In this document: piece by piece, positions 35,959 to 47,963 of the stretch
Layout: each line of letters opens with the position of its first letter
Numbering within the stretch: position 1 is the first letter of the stretch
Origin: Desulfobulbaceae bacterium
GTDB taxonomy: Bacteria; Desulfobacterota; Desulfobulbia; Desulfobulbales; Desulfocapsaceae
NCBI GenBank assembly: GCA_031287565.1
Contig: JAITSS010000083.1
Span: 1 to 47,963, forward strand
Length of the DNA: 47,963 nt
Reading direction: 5' to 3'
Program-made: the position numbers and the translations under genes
Notes under the pieces: model-generated
The model's database searches: none
What the model saw: only the letters and a program-made list of their open reading frames with translations
Told to the model about the DNA's origin: nothing

Positions 35959-36405
35959 ATGAAAGCCATGAATATAATTTTCTTTTCCATGCTGGCGCTT
36001 TTGCTTGCCGGTGGAATCGCCGCCCAGGCCGAAGAGGCGGGACAGGCGGCGGTTGCCGCACAAGAGGCATACGACGAAGACGCCTATGGGCCGGAAGCGC
36101 CGATTATCTGGGAAAAACCGGTGAAAGCCGTGGTCTTCAACCACAAAACCCACACCAAAGATAAAAAGCTCGAATGCGACGCCTGTCATGATAGCTTGTT
36201 TGAGCAGGATACTGGCGCCGCCGAGCAAAAGGCCGATTTCACGATGAATACCATCTACGACGGCGGCTATTGCGGCGCTTGTCACGACGGCGAAACCGCC
36301 TTCGCCTCCGATACCCGCTGCACCGCCTGCCATATCGGCGCGCGTGGCGAAAACCGTCTGCGGCAGGCCGAAAATCCGGCTGAAACCGCGCCCGCCCACC
36401 ACTGA
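35959..36405 (+). CDS. Triheme c7-like cytochrome c
   Basis: 148 residues with AAGGAG six bases before the ATG and an N-terminal signal peptide (IIFFSMLALLLAGG...AQA). Three haem c sites are seen: CDACH, CGACH and CTACH, with extra His in VVFNHKTHT likely serving as distal ligands. The spacing and the FNHKTH and YCGACHDG motifs fit the c3/c7 triheme family of deltaproteobacteria; it does not look like true DsrJ. It lies in the periplasm and should pass electrons between soluble partners and the neighbouring Fe-S/NrfD pair. Confidence 0.93.
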   Translation: MKAMNIIFFSMLALLLAGGIAAQAEEAGQAAVAAQEAYDEDAYGPEAPIIWEKPVKAVVFNHKTHTKDKKLECDACHDSLFEQDTGAAEQKADFTMNTIYDGGYCGACHDGETAFASDTRCTACHIGARGENRLRQAENPAETAPAHH

Positions 36406-36470
36406 ACGAGCGCGGCGTTTTGTTCCGATGACACTGTAGAAATCCCGATTTCCATAACGGAGGCGCAATC

Positions 36471-39778
<3,308 letters not shown>

Positions 39779-39799
39779 GGTCGCTGACCGTTATGGCGC

Positions 39800-39836
39800 T
39801 TTGGCGGCGCGCTCTTTATCGGATCGCGCCGCCAAA
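39800..39836. terminator. Hairpin between convergent ligA and dapL
   Basis: TTTGGCGGCGCG and CGCGCCGCCAAA form a perfect 12-bp stem with a 13-base loop, placed between the two convergent stop codons. No strong T-run follows on either strand, so it may act as a weak bidirectional terminator or protect 3' ends. Confidence 0.6.
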
Positions 39837-39847
39837 TTGTCGCCAGT

Positions 39848-41071
39848 TCAGCGCAGCGCCGCTTTGATGTTCGCCATGGCTTTTTTGACCTTTTCCGGGC
39901 TGTTGAAGGCGGAAATACGGATATAACCTTGGCCGCAACGGCCAAAACCCGCGCCCGGCGTGCAGACCACTCCGGCTTTTCGTAGCAGCATATCGAAAAA
40001 ATCCCACGAATCCTTACGGCATTCGACCCAGATGTAGGGCGAATTGTCGCCGCCAACCGAATCATAGCCCAGCTCAGCCATGGTTTTGCGGACGATGGCG
40101 GCGTTGTTCAGATAGTAATCAATCAATTCGCGGACTTGCGCTTTGCCTTCCGGGCTGTAGACCGCTTCCGCCGCCCGTTGCACCGGATAGGAAACGCCGT
40201 TGAATTTGGTGGTGTGGCGGCGGTTCCACATGGCGTGCAACGAGTGACGGTTTCCACTCTTGTCGTAAGCCAGGCATTCCTGCGGCACCACCGTGTAGGC
40301 GCAACGGGTTCCCGTGAAACCGGCGGTTTTAGAAAAGCTGCGAAATTCAATCGCCACTTCTTTCGCGTCGGCGATTTCATAGATCGAATGCGGCAGGCTT
40401 TCGTCGCGAATGAAGGCTTCGTAGGCGGCGTCGAAGAGAATCAGCGCTTGGTTGTTGCGGGCGTATTCGACCCAGCGCCGCAGTTGATCCTTTGTGATCG
40501 TTGAACCCGTTGGGTTGTTGGGAAAGCACAAATAGATCAAATCGACTTTTTCTTTCGGCGGCTCCGGCGCGAAGCCGTTTTCCTTTGTTGAATCGAGATA
40601 GACAATTCCCTGGTAGCGGCCGTCGGCGTGGCTGCCGGTGCGTCCGGCCATGACGTTGGTGTCGAGATAGACCGGATACACCGGGTCGGGAATGGCGATT
40701 TTTATGTCGGTTGAGAATAGTTCCTGGATGTTGCCGGTGTCACATTTGGCGCCGTCGCTGACGAAGATTTCATCCGGCTCAATCGCCGCGCCGCGGGCGT
40801 GAAAATCGTGTTCGGCAATGGCTTGGCGCAGGAACGGATAGCCCTGTTCCGGGCCGTAGCCGCGAAAGGTGGCGTCGTCGGCCATTTCATCCACCCCTTT
40901 ATGAAAGGCGGCGATGCAGGCTTTGGGCAGTGGGCGGGTGACATCGCCGATGCCCAGGCGGATGATTTCCCGGTCGGGATATTCTTCTTGAAAACGGGCG
41001 ATGCGTCCGGCGATGTCGGAAAAAAGGTACGACGCCCGCAATTTCAGGTAGTGCTCGTTAATGGTTATCAT
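39848..41071 (-). CDS. dapL: LL-diaminopimelate aminotransferase
   Basis: 407 residues from the ATG at 41071 ([21 protein letters not shown]). A class I/II PLP aminotransferase: [19 protein letters not shown] and the PLP-Lys motif [13 protein letters not shown]. The start and [18 protein letters not shown] match DapL, which converts tetrahydrodipicolinate directly to LL-diaminopimelate for lysine and peptidoglycan synthesis, bypassing acylated intermediates. DapL is common in deltaproteobacteria, Chlamydiae, cyanobacteria and plants. The longer upstream frame covers the divergent pepN leader and is rejected. Confidence 0.96.
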   Translation of the reverse strand: MITINEHYLKLRASYLFSDIAGRIARFQEEYPDREIIRLGIGDVTRPLPKACIAAFHKGVDEMADDATFRGYGPEQGYPFLRQAIAEHDFHARGAAIEPDEIFVSDGAKCDTGNIQELFSTDIKIAIPDPVYPVYLDTNVMAGRTGSHADGRYQGIVYLDSTKENGFAPEPPKEKVDLIYLCFPNNPTGSTITKDQLRRWVEYARNNQALILFDAAYEAFIRDESLPHSIYEIADAKEVAIEFRSFSKTAGFTGTRCAYTVVPQECLAYDKSGNRHSLHAMWNRRHTTKFNGVSYPVQRAAEAVYSPEGKAQVRELIDYYLNNAAIVRKTMAELGYDSVGGDNSPYIWVECRKDSWDFFDMLLRKAGVVCTPGAGFGRCGQGYIRISAFNSPEKVKKAMANIKAALR

Positions 41072-41227
41072 TTCGTGTTCTTGCCATGGTTTTGTGGTAC
41101 CTTCGGCGGCCTGTCGAGCCTGCCGCCCGCTTGATTTTCGCGGCAAACTATCGCTCTTATCCGGCGCTGTCAACCTGTTCCAGACGCCGCTTTCTCCCTG
41201 GTATTTCCATTGTTTTTCGAGGCGCGT

Positions 41228-43861
41228 ATGTCTAATTCCGACCACAAAACCATTGACCGCGACCAATACCGGCCTTTTCCCTGGCTGGTGAAAGAAATTA
41301 ACCTTCTTGTTCAGCATTTTTCCGGATTCACTTTGGTCAGGTCGCGGCTCCTGGTTGCCCGCCGCAAAACGGAGGATTGGTCAGCGCTGCGTTTGCATGG
41401 CGAAGGGCTGGAATTGCTGTCGGTGGCCGTCAATGGCCGGACGCTGGCCGCATCCGAATACCAATTTGGCGCGGGCGAGCTGGTTCTGTCCCTTCAGCCG
41501 CCGGATGTCGAATTCACCGTCGAAATTGTCACGCGGATTTATCCTGACGCTAATACGGCGCTTGAGGGCGTCTATCGCTCAAATGGCATCTATTGCAGCC
41601 AATGCGAGGCCGAGGGTTTCCGTGCTATCACCTGCTATCCAGATCGGCCCGACGTGTTGTCGGTGTTCACCACCCGTATCGAGGCTGATAAAAAAAGCTG
41701 CCCGGTTTTGCTGGCGAACGGCAATCTGATCGCCTCCGGCGACCTGCCGGATGGTCGCCACTACGCCACCTGGCATGACCCGTTTCCCAAACCTTCCTAT
41801 CTTTTCGCCACCGTCGCGGGCGACCTGGCCCACATTGAGGACAGCTTCGTCACCAAGTCAGGAAAAACGGTGGTCTTGCGCATTTATGTTGAAGATCACA
41901 ACAAAGACAAATGTGGCCACGCCATGGCCTCGCTGAAAAAAGCCATGCGCTGGGATGAGGATGTCTATGGCCTGGAGTATGACCTTGATATTTTTATGAT
42001 TGTCGCGGTTGAGGACTTCAACATGGGGGCGATGGAAAATAAAGGCTTGAACGTCTTCAACGCCAAAAATATCATCGCCTCGCCGCGCACCGCCACCGAC
42101 CTCGACTATCAGACCATAGAGGCGGTTGTCGCCCACGAATACTTCCATAATTGGACGGGCAATCGCATCACTTGCCGCGACTGGTTTCAGCTCAGCTTAA
42201 AAGAGGGCTTAACCGTGTTCCGCGACCAGCAATTTTCCGCCGACATGCAGTCAAGAGCGGCGCGGCGCATCGACGACGTGCGCATTTTGCGGGCCGGGCA
42301 GTTCCGCGAGGATTCCGGGCCGATGGCCCACCCGGTGCGTCCGGATTCCTATGTCGAAATCAATAATTTCTACACCGCCACCGTTTACAACAAGGGCGCG
42401 GAAGTGGTGCGGATGCTACATACCATGTTGGGCGCGGCCGGTTTTCGCGCCGGTATGGATATGTATGTGGCGCGGCGCGACGGCCAGGCCGCCACCTGTG
42501 ATGATTTTCTGCAAGCGATGGCCGACGCCAATCCAGCGGTGGATTTGTCGCAATTCGCCCGGTGGTACAGCCAGGCCGGCACGCCGCATCTGACGGTTGT
42601 GGAAGGCTATGATCAGGAGAAAAAGGAATACCGCCTGACTGTGACGCAGCATACCGAACCGACGCCGGGCCAGCCGGAAAAAAAGCCGCTGCATATGCCG
42701 CTGGTCGTCGGGATGCTGACGGAAAATGGCGAGGCGATGACGCCACATGGCCGGGAAAGCGAAATTCTGCATCTGCGTCAAGAAAGCCAACAATTTGTTT
42801 GGCATGATGTGGAATCCAGGCCGGTGTTGTCGTTTCTGCGTGGTTTTTCCGCGCCGGTTGTCGTAGCGCCGTTTCAGAGCGCAGCCCATCGCCTGACGCT
42901 TTTAGCCTGCGACAGCGACCCCTTCAACCGTTGGGACGCCGCCGCCGCCTTGGCCGAAGAGATGATTCTCGCTGGGGTCAAGGCCCTGCGCGCGGGTGAG
43001 GAAGCGCCGGTCGATGATGATTATCTGGCCGCCTTGCGCCGCGCTTTAACCGATAAAAATATCGACCCGGCCTTATTGGCCCAGATGCTGCAAGCGCCCG
43101 CCGAAAGCTATCTGGCGACGCGCCTGGAGGTGATTGAACCCGACCTGTTGTGGCGGGCCAGGCGCTCCTTCCGCGCCTGTATCGCCGCGTCGCTGAAAGA
43201 AGAATTGTTGGCCGCCTACTACGCGGGCGAGGACTTCGGCGGCTATGACCTTGCCGCCGCCGCCATAGGCCGCCGCGCCTTGAAGAATACCGCGCTCGCC
43301 TGTCTGATGGCCGAAACGCCCCTGACTCGTCCGATCGCCAAACTCTGCCGCAAACATTACTGGATGGCGCGGAATATGACCGATGCGGTCTGCGCCCTGC
43401 AATTGGCCGCCGACGGAAACATCGCAGAACGTACTGAAATAATTTATAATTTTTGCAATACATGGCAACATGACGCCCTGGTGATGGACAAATGGTTCAG
43501 CGCCCAAGCCCTTTCCAGCCGCCAAGACACCTTGGCGCGGGTGACGGAACTGCTGAAGCATCCGGCCTTTTCCATGCGTAATCCCAACAAAGTCCGCGCT
43601 TTGATCGGCGCGTTCGCCAGCGGCAACCACCACCGCTTCCATGCGGCGGACGGCGCGGGCTATCTCTTTCTTGCCGACCGCATTCTTGAACTTCAGGCCA
43701 ATAATCCGCAGATAGCCGCTCGTCTGACTACGCCGCTGACCTTCTGGCGGCGCTATGATGAGGGGCGGCGAAACTTGATGCGGGCGCAGCTGGAACGGAT
43801 CGCCAACGTCGAGAACCTGTCGCGAGATGTTTTTGAAATTGTGCGGAAAAGCCTGAAATAG
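41228..43861 (+). CDS. pepN: Aminopeptidase N (M1 family)
   Basis: 877 residues from the ATG at 41228. The M1 metallopeptidase motifs are present: substrate-anchoring GAMEN and zinc site HEYFHNW followed by KEGLTVF (HExxH-18-E). Overall layout and length match the E. coli PepN type, with [18 protein letters not shown] and [18 protein letters not shown]. It removes N-terminal residues from peptides in the cytosol, downstream of Lon and Clp proteolysis. Divergent from dapL with about 155 bases between them. No odd features. Confidence 0.97.
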   Translation: MSNSDHKTIDRDQYRPFPWLVKEINLLVQHFSGFTLVRSRLLVARRKTEDWSALRLHGEGLELLSVAVNGRTLAASEYQFGAGELVLSLQPPDVEFTVEIVTRIYPDANTALEGVYRSNGIYCSQCEAEGFRAITCYPDRPDVLSVFTTRIEADKKSCPVLLANGNLIASGDLPDGRHYATWHDPFPKPSYLFATVAGDLAHIEDSFVTKSGKTVVLRIYVEDHNKDKCGHAMASLKKAMRWDEDVYGLEYDLDIFMIVAVEDFNMGAMENKGLNVFNAKNIIASPRTATDLDYQTIEAVVAHEYFHNWTGNRITCRDWFQLSLKEGLTVFRDQQFSADMQSRAARRIDDVRILRAGQFREDSGPMAHPVRPDSYVEINNFYTATVYNKGAEVVRMLHTMLGAAGFRAGMDMYVARRDGQAATCDDFLQAMADANPAVDLSQFARWYSQAGTPHLTVVEGYDQEKKEYRLTVTQHTEPTPGQPEKKPLHMPLVVGMLTENGEAMTPHGRESEILHLRQESQQFVWHDVESRPVLSFLRGFSAPVVVAPFQSAAHRLTLLACDSDPFNRWDAAAALAEEMILAGVKALRAGEEAPVDDDYLAALRRALTDKNIDPALLAQMLQAPAESYLATRLEVIEPDLLWRARRSFRACIAASLKEELLAAYYAGEDFGGYDLAAAAIGRRALKNTALACLMAETPLTRPIAKLCRKHYWMARNMTDAVCALQLAADGNIAERTEIIYNFCNTWQHDALVMDKWFSAQALSSRQDTLARVTELLKHPAFSMRNPNKVRALIGAFASGNHHRFHAADGAGYLFLADRILELQANNPQIAARLTTPLTFWRRYDEGRRNLMRAQLERIANVENLSRDVFEIVRKSLK

Positions 43862-43951
43862 CGGCGGCCGCCTCATTTTCCGCAATATTTCCCTATAAAA
43901 ATTCGAGCCAATCGCGCCGTGGCGCGTCGGCATTTTCAGCCAGGAATCCCT

Positions 43952-46900
43952 ATGTCCGTTTCCACCCTGTCGCGTCCCGATGCGCCGTCGGCGTCGGAGA
44001 AAAATCATTTCAATCCCCTGCCGCATCCGATCCTCGTGCACGACGAGGTGATGCGCGAAATTGATAAGCAAACGCACCTGAAGAAAAGGCTGGCTATTGT
44101 GCTGACGCAATTAGCCGCGCACGGGCGTTCGTCGGTCTTCAAAATCTGCCACGACGAGCGCAACAAGGGCTGGATGCGCACGCCAATGGGCGGCGGTGGC
44201 ACTGGAATGCAATTCTATCTGTGGTGGACGCCGCCGGGCAGCCCGGTGCCAAAAGGGTTTCCACAGGCCGACGGCCATATCCTGGTGCGCGCTTTGCGCC
44301 ACCACGACGAACACGCCGATCTGTCGGCGGGCAAGGGCGATGAATACCTCGACATCGGCCAGAACGATATGGATGGTCTGGCCGAAGAGCCGCTGACGAA
44401 AGAACAACTCGATTTTGTCCGCGCCGAAGACCAGGTGCGTCTGGCCCTGGGCCGTCCCGGTTCCGGCAAAACCACGGCTTTGTGGAAGGCCATCGAGGCC
44501 CGCGCCGGTCAGAGCGTGTTGTACCTCACCTGGTCGCGTGAGCTGACGCGCAACGCCCGCGAGCATTTCGCCGCCTTCGCCCCGGCCGATGTGCGGGTGA
44601 AGGCGATGGATTTTCTCTCGTTCGTCGGCGCGATCTGCGGCAACGACGTGAAGCGGCAGTCGCTGATGACCAGCCTTGCCCTCTTTCGCCGCGCCTTCGG
44701 TCGTCTGACTCCGAAAGACCTCGGTGTCTGGGCCAACCGCGCGTCGGCGCTTTTTTCTGAGGTGCGCTCGTGTCTGATTGGTCGGAGTTTGGCAGGCGAC
44801 TTCAACGGCGTTCCCGGTTCCTTTTTCCCTTGTCTCAGTGACCGCCACTATCGCCAGGCACGCGGCGATGATGCGAGCGGCGTCGGTCGCAAGGCGGCCG
44901 AGCAGTTGCTCGCGATCATGAAAGGCACCACGCCCGCCGCCTTCGTTCAGGTCTTTCCGGAGCTGCACGCGGCGATGATGGCGGCGCAACTTTTGCGTCA
45001 GGATAAATTGCCGGATGGTTTTGACGCCTTTGACCGCGTGGTGGTCGATGAGTTGCAGGATATGACCCTGCTGGAAGTGGACGTGGTGGTTGAATTTTGC
45101 TTGGCCTTGGGCCGCCGCCAGGGCTTTGCGCCGTGGCTGTTGATGGCCGGAGACGATGGTCAGACCGTGCGCCCGACTGGATTTGACTGGGGGCCGTATA
45201 AAAAACTGATCGGCCGCTGCGGCAAGCCGCGTGAATTTTATTTGGAGGAAAACCTGCGCTGCCCGGCCAGAATCGCCGCCGTGGTGCAAAACGCCTCAAA
45301 TCTCTATAAGCATCTGGAAAAAGGACGGAAGCCGCGCAAGCAGGGACGTTTTCTTGATGCCGGACATGTCGAGGGGCAGACCATTTACGTCGCGGCCGAG
45401 GGCCAACGGGCTTTAGGTTTGATTGAGCGGTTGGCCGAAGTGGAAAACCTGGTTGTGCTCTTTCCCGGCGACGGCAGTCATTCCTGGCTGCCGAAACACC
45501 TGCGCGAGGCGGTTTTGTATCCGGCCCAGGTCAAGGGCTTGGAATACCAGACAGTGGTTGCCGTCAATGTTGGCAAAATGCTGGAGACGGTACAACCAGC
45601 GCTGGCGCTGCCGGAAACTGCGGCGCTGGAGGAGCACCGTCGGCGCACCGCCATTGACCAATTGCGGGTGGTTCTCAGTCGCGCCACGGAAACCCTGGTC
45701 TTCCTTGATATTGCCCCAAGCGAGACCCAGCGTCGTTTAAGCGGCGAATTGTTGGCCGGGCCGGTGCTGTTTTCGCCGGAGGAACTCCTGGCGCACGTCA
45801 CCACCGACACGCCGCCGGAAGAACGGGTACGCGGACGATTGCGCGAGGCTCGCGCCTTGCTTGACGACAGCCCGGAAGCGGCCTGGCGGCGCTTGCGTCA
45901 GGCGGTCAGTTTGCTCGGAAAATCCGATGTGCCGGGCGGCGTCGCCGACCGGGACGTGCGTGATGAGGCGCGTTCCGCCCTGGTCGCGGCGGCGGTTGGA
46001 TTTCTGGTTGATGGCCCGCCCGCCGAAATCGCCCGCGCAGAAATCCTTGAAGCCGCCCACAGCGCCATATCTGGCCTGGAGGAAGAACAGGGCGACCATG
46101 AAGGTCTCGCCTCGCCGGAATTTGTTACCGATATCCATCTACTGCTTGTCGAGCTGGACCGGCTCAAACTGGAGCCGAACACCTCGCCCTTGCCGCTTCT
46201 CCGACTTCTGTCCTCAATCCATGGGGAGCTAGCCGTGGGCGGCAACATGGCGTCGGCTCGTCGCGCGCTGTTTAAGGAGTTGGTGGAGAAGGCGCTTGCG
46301 GCTGAAGACGAGGATGAGGTGAAAGCCTTGCTGGCCGAGGCGCGAGAGTCTGTGGAAAAAACGCTGGTTCGTGTTGGCGCGGTGCCCGATACGAACGAGA
46401 TTCCCGTCGCCTCGTATCAAGAGCTTGAATATATGGTAGAGAGGGCGCGGGCCGCTGCGCAAGGGGCGGATGTGGAAATGCTTGCGGCCGACCCTCGTGA
46501 GGGCCTGTTGTTCCGCAGGTATTCATTTTGTAAACGGATTGATTTTCCCGGCCTTTTGTCCGCGATGGCGCAGGACTTGCGTGGGCGGCTGGAGCGCGAC
46601 GCCGAGCGGGCCGACACCGCCGAGGAATTCGCCGATACAATAGAAAATTATCTCGATCTGCTGGGTTTCACCGGTGATGTGGCCAAAGAGGCCAGGCGGC
46701 TGCGCATTGTGGCGACCAGGACGCTGCTTGCCGCCAAAAAAATCGAAGCGGCGGCCCGCGCGCGCGCCCTGATCATCCCAGAAGATCCGCTGTGCAGCGC
46801 CCACTTTTTACAGGCGCGGGGGCAACGCGCCCTCGCGGCGCGGGCCTTCGCCGCAGCTGGGGCTTATATCGAAGCGATGGGCGAGTGGCGGGCTGCCGGG

Positions 46901-47098
46901 TGTTGGGATGAAGCCCTGGCGGTGGCTGAAACGCATGGCGACGCCGAAAGCCAGAACGATCTGCGCTGGTTTGTCGCCATGCGCCAAGCCATCGACGCTA
47001 TGCCCGCCGGTTTGCCGCGCCGCGCCGGTCAGGACGAAATAAAAAATCTGGCACAACGCTTCACCGACCTGCTGGACTCCGCGAAAAAAGGTGGTTGA
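43952..47098 (+). CDS. UvrD-like SF1 helicase with RelE/ParE-like N-terminal region
   Basis: 1048 residues from the ATG at 43952 with AGGA upstream. Residues about 15-120 resemble a RelE/ParE toxin fold (VFKICHDERNKGWMRTP, FYLWWTPPG, ILVRALRHHDEH). A superfamily-1 helicase core follows: Walker A GRPGSGKTT near 167, Walker B VVDELQD near 365, GDDGQT, ENLRCPARIA, VKGLEYQTVVAVN and VVLSRATETLVFL (motif VI). The final 450 residues are helix-rich and Ala/Arg/Glu-rich, with no domain I recognise but TPR-like character near the end. Role unknown: RNA or DNA processing, toxin-like control or phage defence are all possible. It is flanked by housekeeping pepN and a PilZ gene, without obvious partners. 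Confidence 0.82.
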   Translation: MSVSTLSRPDAPSASEKNHFNPLPHPILVHDEVMREIDKQTHLKKRLAIVLTQLAAHGRSSVFKICHDERNKGWMRTPMGGGGTGMQFYLWWTPPGSPVPKGFPQADGHILVRALRHHDEHADLSAGKGDEYLDIGQNDMDGLAEEPLTKEQLDFVRAEDQVRLALGRPGSGKTTALWKAIEARAGQSVLYLTWSRELTRNAREHFAAFAPADVRVKAMDFLSFVGAICGNDVKRQSLMTSLALFRRAFGRLTPKDLGVWANRASALFSEVRSCLIGRSLAGDFNGVPGSFFPCLSDRHYRQARGDDASGVGRKAAEQLLAIMKGTTPAAFVQVFPELHAAMMAAQLLRQDKLPDGFDAFDRVVVDELQDMTLLEVDVVVEFCLALGRRQGFAPWLLMAGDDGQTVRPTGFDWGPYKKLIGRCGKPREFYLEENLRCPARIAAVVQNASNLYKHLEKGRKPRKQGRFLDAGHVEGQTIYVAAEGQRALGLIERLAEVENLVVLFPGDGSHSWLPKHLREAVLYPAQVKGLEYQTVVAVNVGKMLETVQPALALPETAALEEHRRRTAIDQLRVVLSRATETLVFLDIAPSETQRRLSGELLAGPVLFSPEELLAHVTTDTPPEERVRGRLREARALLDDSPEAAWRRLRQAVSLLGKSDVPGGVADRDVRDEARSALVAAAVGFLVDGPPAEIARAEILEAAHSAISGLEEEQGDHEGLASPEFVTDIHLLLVELDRLKLEPNTSPLPLLRLLSSIHGELAVGGNMASARRALFKELVEKALAAEDEDEVKALLAEARESVEKTLVRVGAVPDTNEIPVASYQELEYMVERARAAAQGADVEMLAADPREGLLFRRYSFCKRIDFPGLLSAMAQDLRGRLERDAERADTAEEFADTIENYLDLLGFTGDVAKEARRLRIVATRTLLAAKKIEAAARARALIIPEDPLCSAHFLQARGQRALAARAFAAAGAYIEAMGEWRAAGCWDEALAVAETHGDAESQNDLRWFVAMRQAIDAMPAGLPRRAGQDEIKNLAQRFTDLLDSAKKGG

Positions 47099-47112
47099 GG
47101 TTTGCGTCGCCG

Positions 47113-47139
47113 TTTTTCATTTTTCATTTTTCATTTTCA
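47113..47139. repeat. Heptanucleotide tandem repeat (TTTTTCA)
   Basis: Three exact copies of TTTTTCA (47113-47133) plus a degenerate copy, between the convergent helicase and PilZ genes. The last part overlaps the PilZ stop codon, and each copy reads as TGA on the minus strand. Changes in copy number would hardly alter either protein, so phase variation is unlikely. Confidence 0.8.
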
Positions 47140-47499
47140 GGCTGGTTCGGCGATGATGGCGTCGATGAAGTTGTGCAGTTCGCGGCGGAAGCCTTCACCG
47201 GCTGGGATGAATTTCAGGCGGCTTTTTCTCAGCCTGGCCAGCGGCATGTTGAGGCCGGAATCCTGGTAGTTGAGATCGGCGCAGGGAATGGCCGAAAGAC
47301 AGAGTTTGGTGTCTGTGTCGATGAGGTTGATGAGCCGCACCGCCGGATTGCTTTCGCCATGCGCCGCCAGATAGGCGCACAGGACGCCGCCTTTACTGAT
47401 ATTGATGATCTCGGCGAAGATTCCGTCATTGAACAGCAAGGTGCCATTTTTTGCCCGATAACGGGGCCAGCGCCGACGTTCGTCCTGTGCTGCGGCCAT
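47137..47499 (-). CDS. Small single-domain PilZ protein
   Basis: 120 residues from the ATG at 47499 (MAAAQDERRRWPRYRAKNG), with AGGG five bases upstream; the longer frame reaches 47571. The c-di-GMP motif RWPRYR (RxxxR) is followed by INISKGG, a close variant of DxSxxG in which the first Asp is Asn. A stand-alone PilZ adaptor that probably changes partner binding when c-di-GMP is present. It lies downstream of the disrupted peptidase gene on the same strand. Confidence 0.8.
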   Translation of the reverse strand: MAAAQDERRRWPRYRAKNGTLLFNDGIFAEIINISKGGVLCAYLAAHGESNPAVRLINLIDTDTKLCLSAIPCADLNYQDSGLNMPLARLRKSRLKFIPAGEGFRRELHNFIDAIIAEPA

Positions 47500-47624
47500 A
47501 ACAGCCCTCTTCAGTTGAGTAGCGACGGATGATTTTGATGAAAGCGCTGGTAACACTAGCCATCTTACCATCTCTTTACAATATTTTTCCCGGCGTGGAA
47601 CTGGCGGCGGTGGGGGAAAATCGG

Positions 47625-47845
47625 TTATTCGAGCATGGCCATATAGCCGTCGATAACCGCCAGACCGCGCTGCCAGAACCGGGCGTCGCCGATGTCGAAA
47701 CCCAAAGGGGCCAGCAGTTCGGCGGGCGATTGCGAGCCGCCCGCCGCAAGGAGTGTCAGGTATTTGCCGATGAACGCATCGCCTTCTTCCTGGTAAAGGC
47801 CGTACAACGATAACGTTAGCAGCTCGCCGAAAGCGTAGGAATAGA
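47625..47845 (-). pseudogene. 3' fragment of oligoendopeptidase F-like (M3) gene
   Basis: The last 73 or so codons read YSYAFGELLTLSLYGLYQEEG...YLTLLAAGGSQSPAELLAPLGFDI...FWQRGL, the C-terminus of PepF/M3 metallopeptidases. Immediately upstream, at 47846, the frame changes without interruption into the C-terminus of an insertion-sequence transposase, so the peptidase gene is cut. The zinc site (HExxH) and the rest should lie beyond the far end of the element, outside the window. The gene is presumably inactivated unless the element excises. Confidence 0.7.
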
Positions 47846-47963
47846 TGTCAAGTTCCGCCTGTTTATAGACCTGTTTAACAAACAATTCAGGCTGTTGTGC
47901 ATACCATGATTTGAGGGCATCGATGGGGGATTGGTAGCCGATGGCCCGTTGCGGGATGAAGTG
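47846..47963 (-). mobile_element. End of an IS481/IS3-type insertion sequence with transposase C-terminus
   Basis: The minus-strand frame entering from the right edge encodes IPQRAIGYQSPIDALKSW and PELFVKQVYKQAELD, which I recognise as the C-terminal end of integrase-core (IS481-like) transposases. The element end is placed at 47846 because the plus strand there starts TGTCAAGTTCCGCC, a TG...CA-type terminus, and because peptidase sequence resumes next. There is no stop codon at the element end; in this group the stop is often supplied by flanking DNA. Other end and duplication lie outside the window. Confidence 0.68.

Noticed and set aside
35959-36405. Cytochrome as true DsrJ of the Dsr complex
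   Set aside because: It shows three ordinary CxxCH sites in a c7-like sequence, and no dsrM, dsrK or dsrC is nearby.
44111-45289. 392-codon minus-strand frame opposite the helicase
   Set aside because: Shadow of the helicase gene, whose conserved motifs are on the plus strand.
47113-47139. Heptamer repeat as a phase-variation switch
   Set aside because: It lies between convergent stop codons; copy-number change would not shift a start or a promoter.

Overview
The window is about 48 kb of gene-dense bacterial chromosome, moderately GC-rich, with genes on both strands and mostly short gaps. It suggests a Gram-negative, probably anaerobic or microaerophilic bacterium of the deltaproteobacterial type (Desulfobacterota/Myxococcota sense). 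The grounds are the tig-clpP-clpX-lon order, an LL-diaminopimelate aminotransferase, a triheme c7-like cytochrome beside a Tat-exported Fe-S protein and an NrfD subunit, several PATAN/DUF4388 and PilZ regulators, and use of selenocysteine. The taxon is an inference; no rRNA or tRNA gene was recognised.

Layout. 1-1583: 5' part of a chemoreceptor gene running off the left edge. 2076-4332: rlmD-like rRNA methyltransferase preceded by a periplasmic 5'-nucleotidase-like gene whose frame contains an in-frame TGA; the TGA is followed at the canonical distance by a bacterial SECIS hairpin, so the gene is read here as a selenoprotein. 4626-7371: a pseudo-receiver/DUF4388/PilZ protein and a secreted beta-lactamase-fold protein. 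7415-10499: era and an RNase II/R-type exonuclease. 10518-19966: a six-gene minus-strand operon (wecB, a BcsB-like gene, nfrB, nfrA, a ybcH-like gene, and a 36-residue Cys/Lys-rich protein). It looks like a self-contained version of the cyclic-di-GMP-controlled, ManNAc-based NfrAB polysaccharide system known from E. coli, with its own UDP-ManNAc-forming epimerase and an added BcsB-type periplasmic subunit. 20118-24477: an Fe-S flavodoxin-like protein, a GAF histidine kinase and a receiver-PATAN-Roadblock response regulator. 24553-30327: lon, clpX, clpP, tig. 30573-34939: a degenerate short-chain dehydrogenase, then a hybrid kinase paired with a sugar-binding lipoprotein. 35180-37673: Fe-S / triheme cytochrome / NrfD electron-transfer module. 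37790-43861: ligA, dapL, pepN. 43952-47098: an unusual SF1 helicase with a RelE/ParE-like N-terminal region. 47137-47963: a small PilZ protein and the 3' end of an oligoendopeptidase gene interrupted by an insertion sequence whose transposase frame runs straight into it.

How things fit together: c-di-GMP signalling recurs (two PilZ proteins and MshEN-type repeats on NfrB), as does two-component signalling. The strongest novel-looking items are the Sec-containing UshA-like protein with its SECIS and the complete nfr/BcsB/WecB operon. All family assignments are from reading the sequence; no searches were run.
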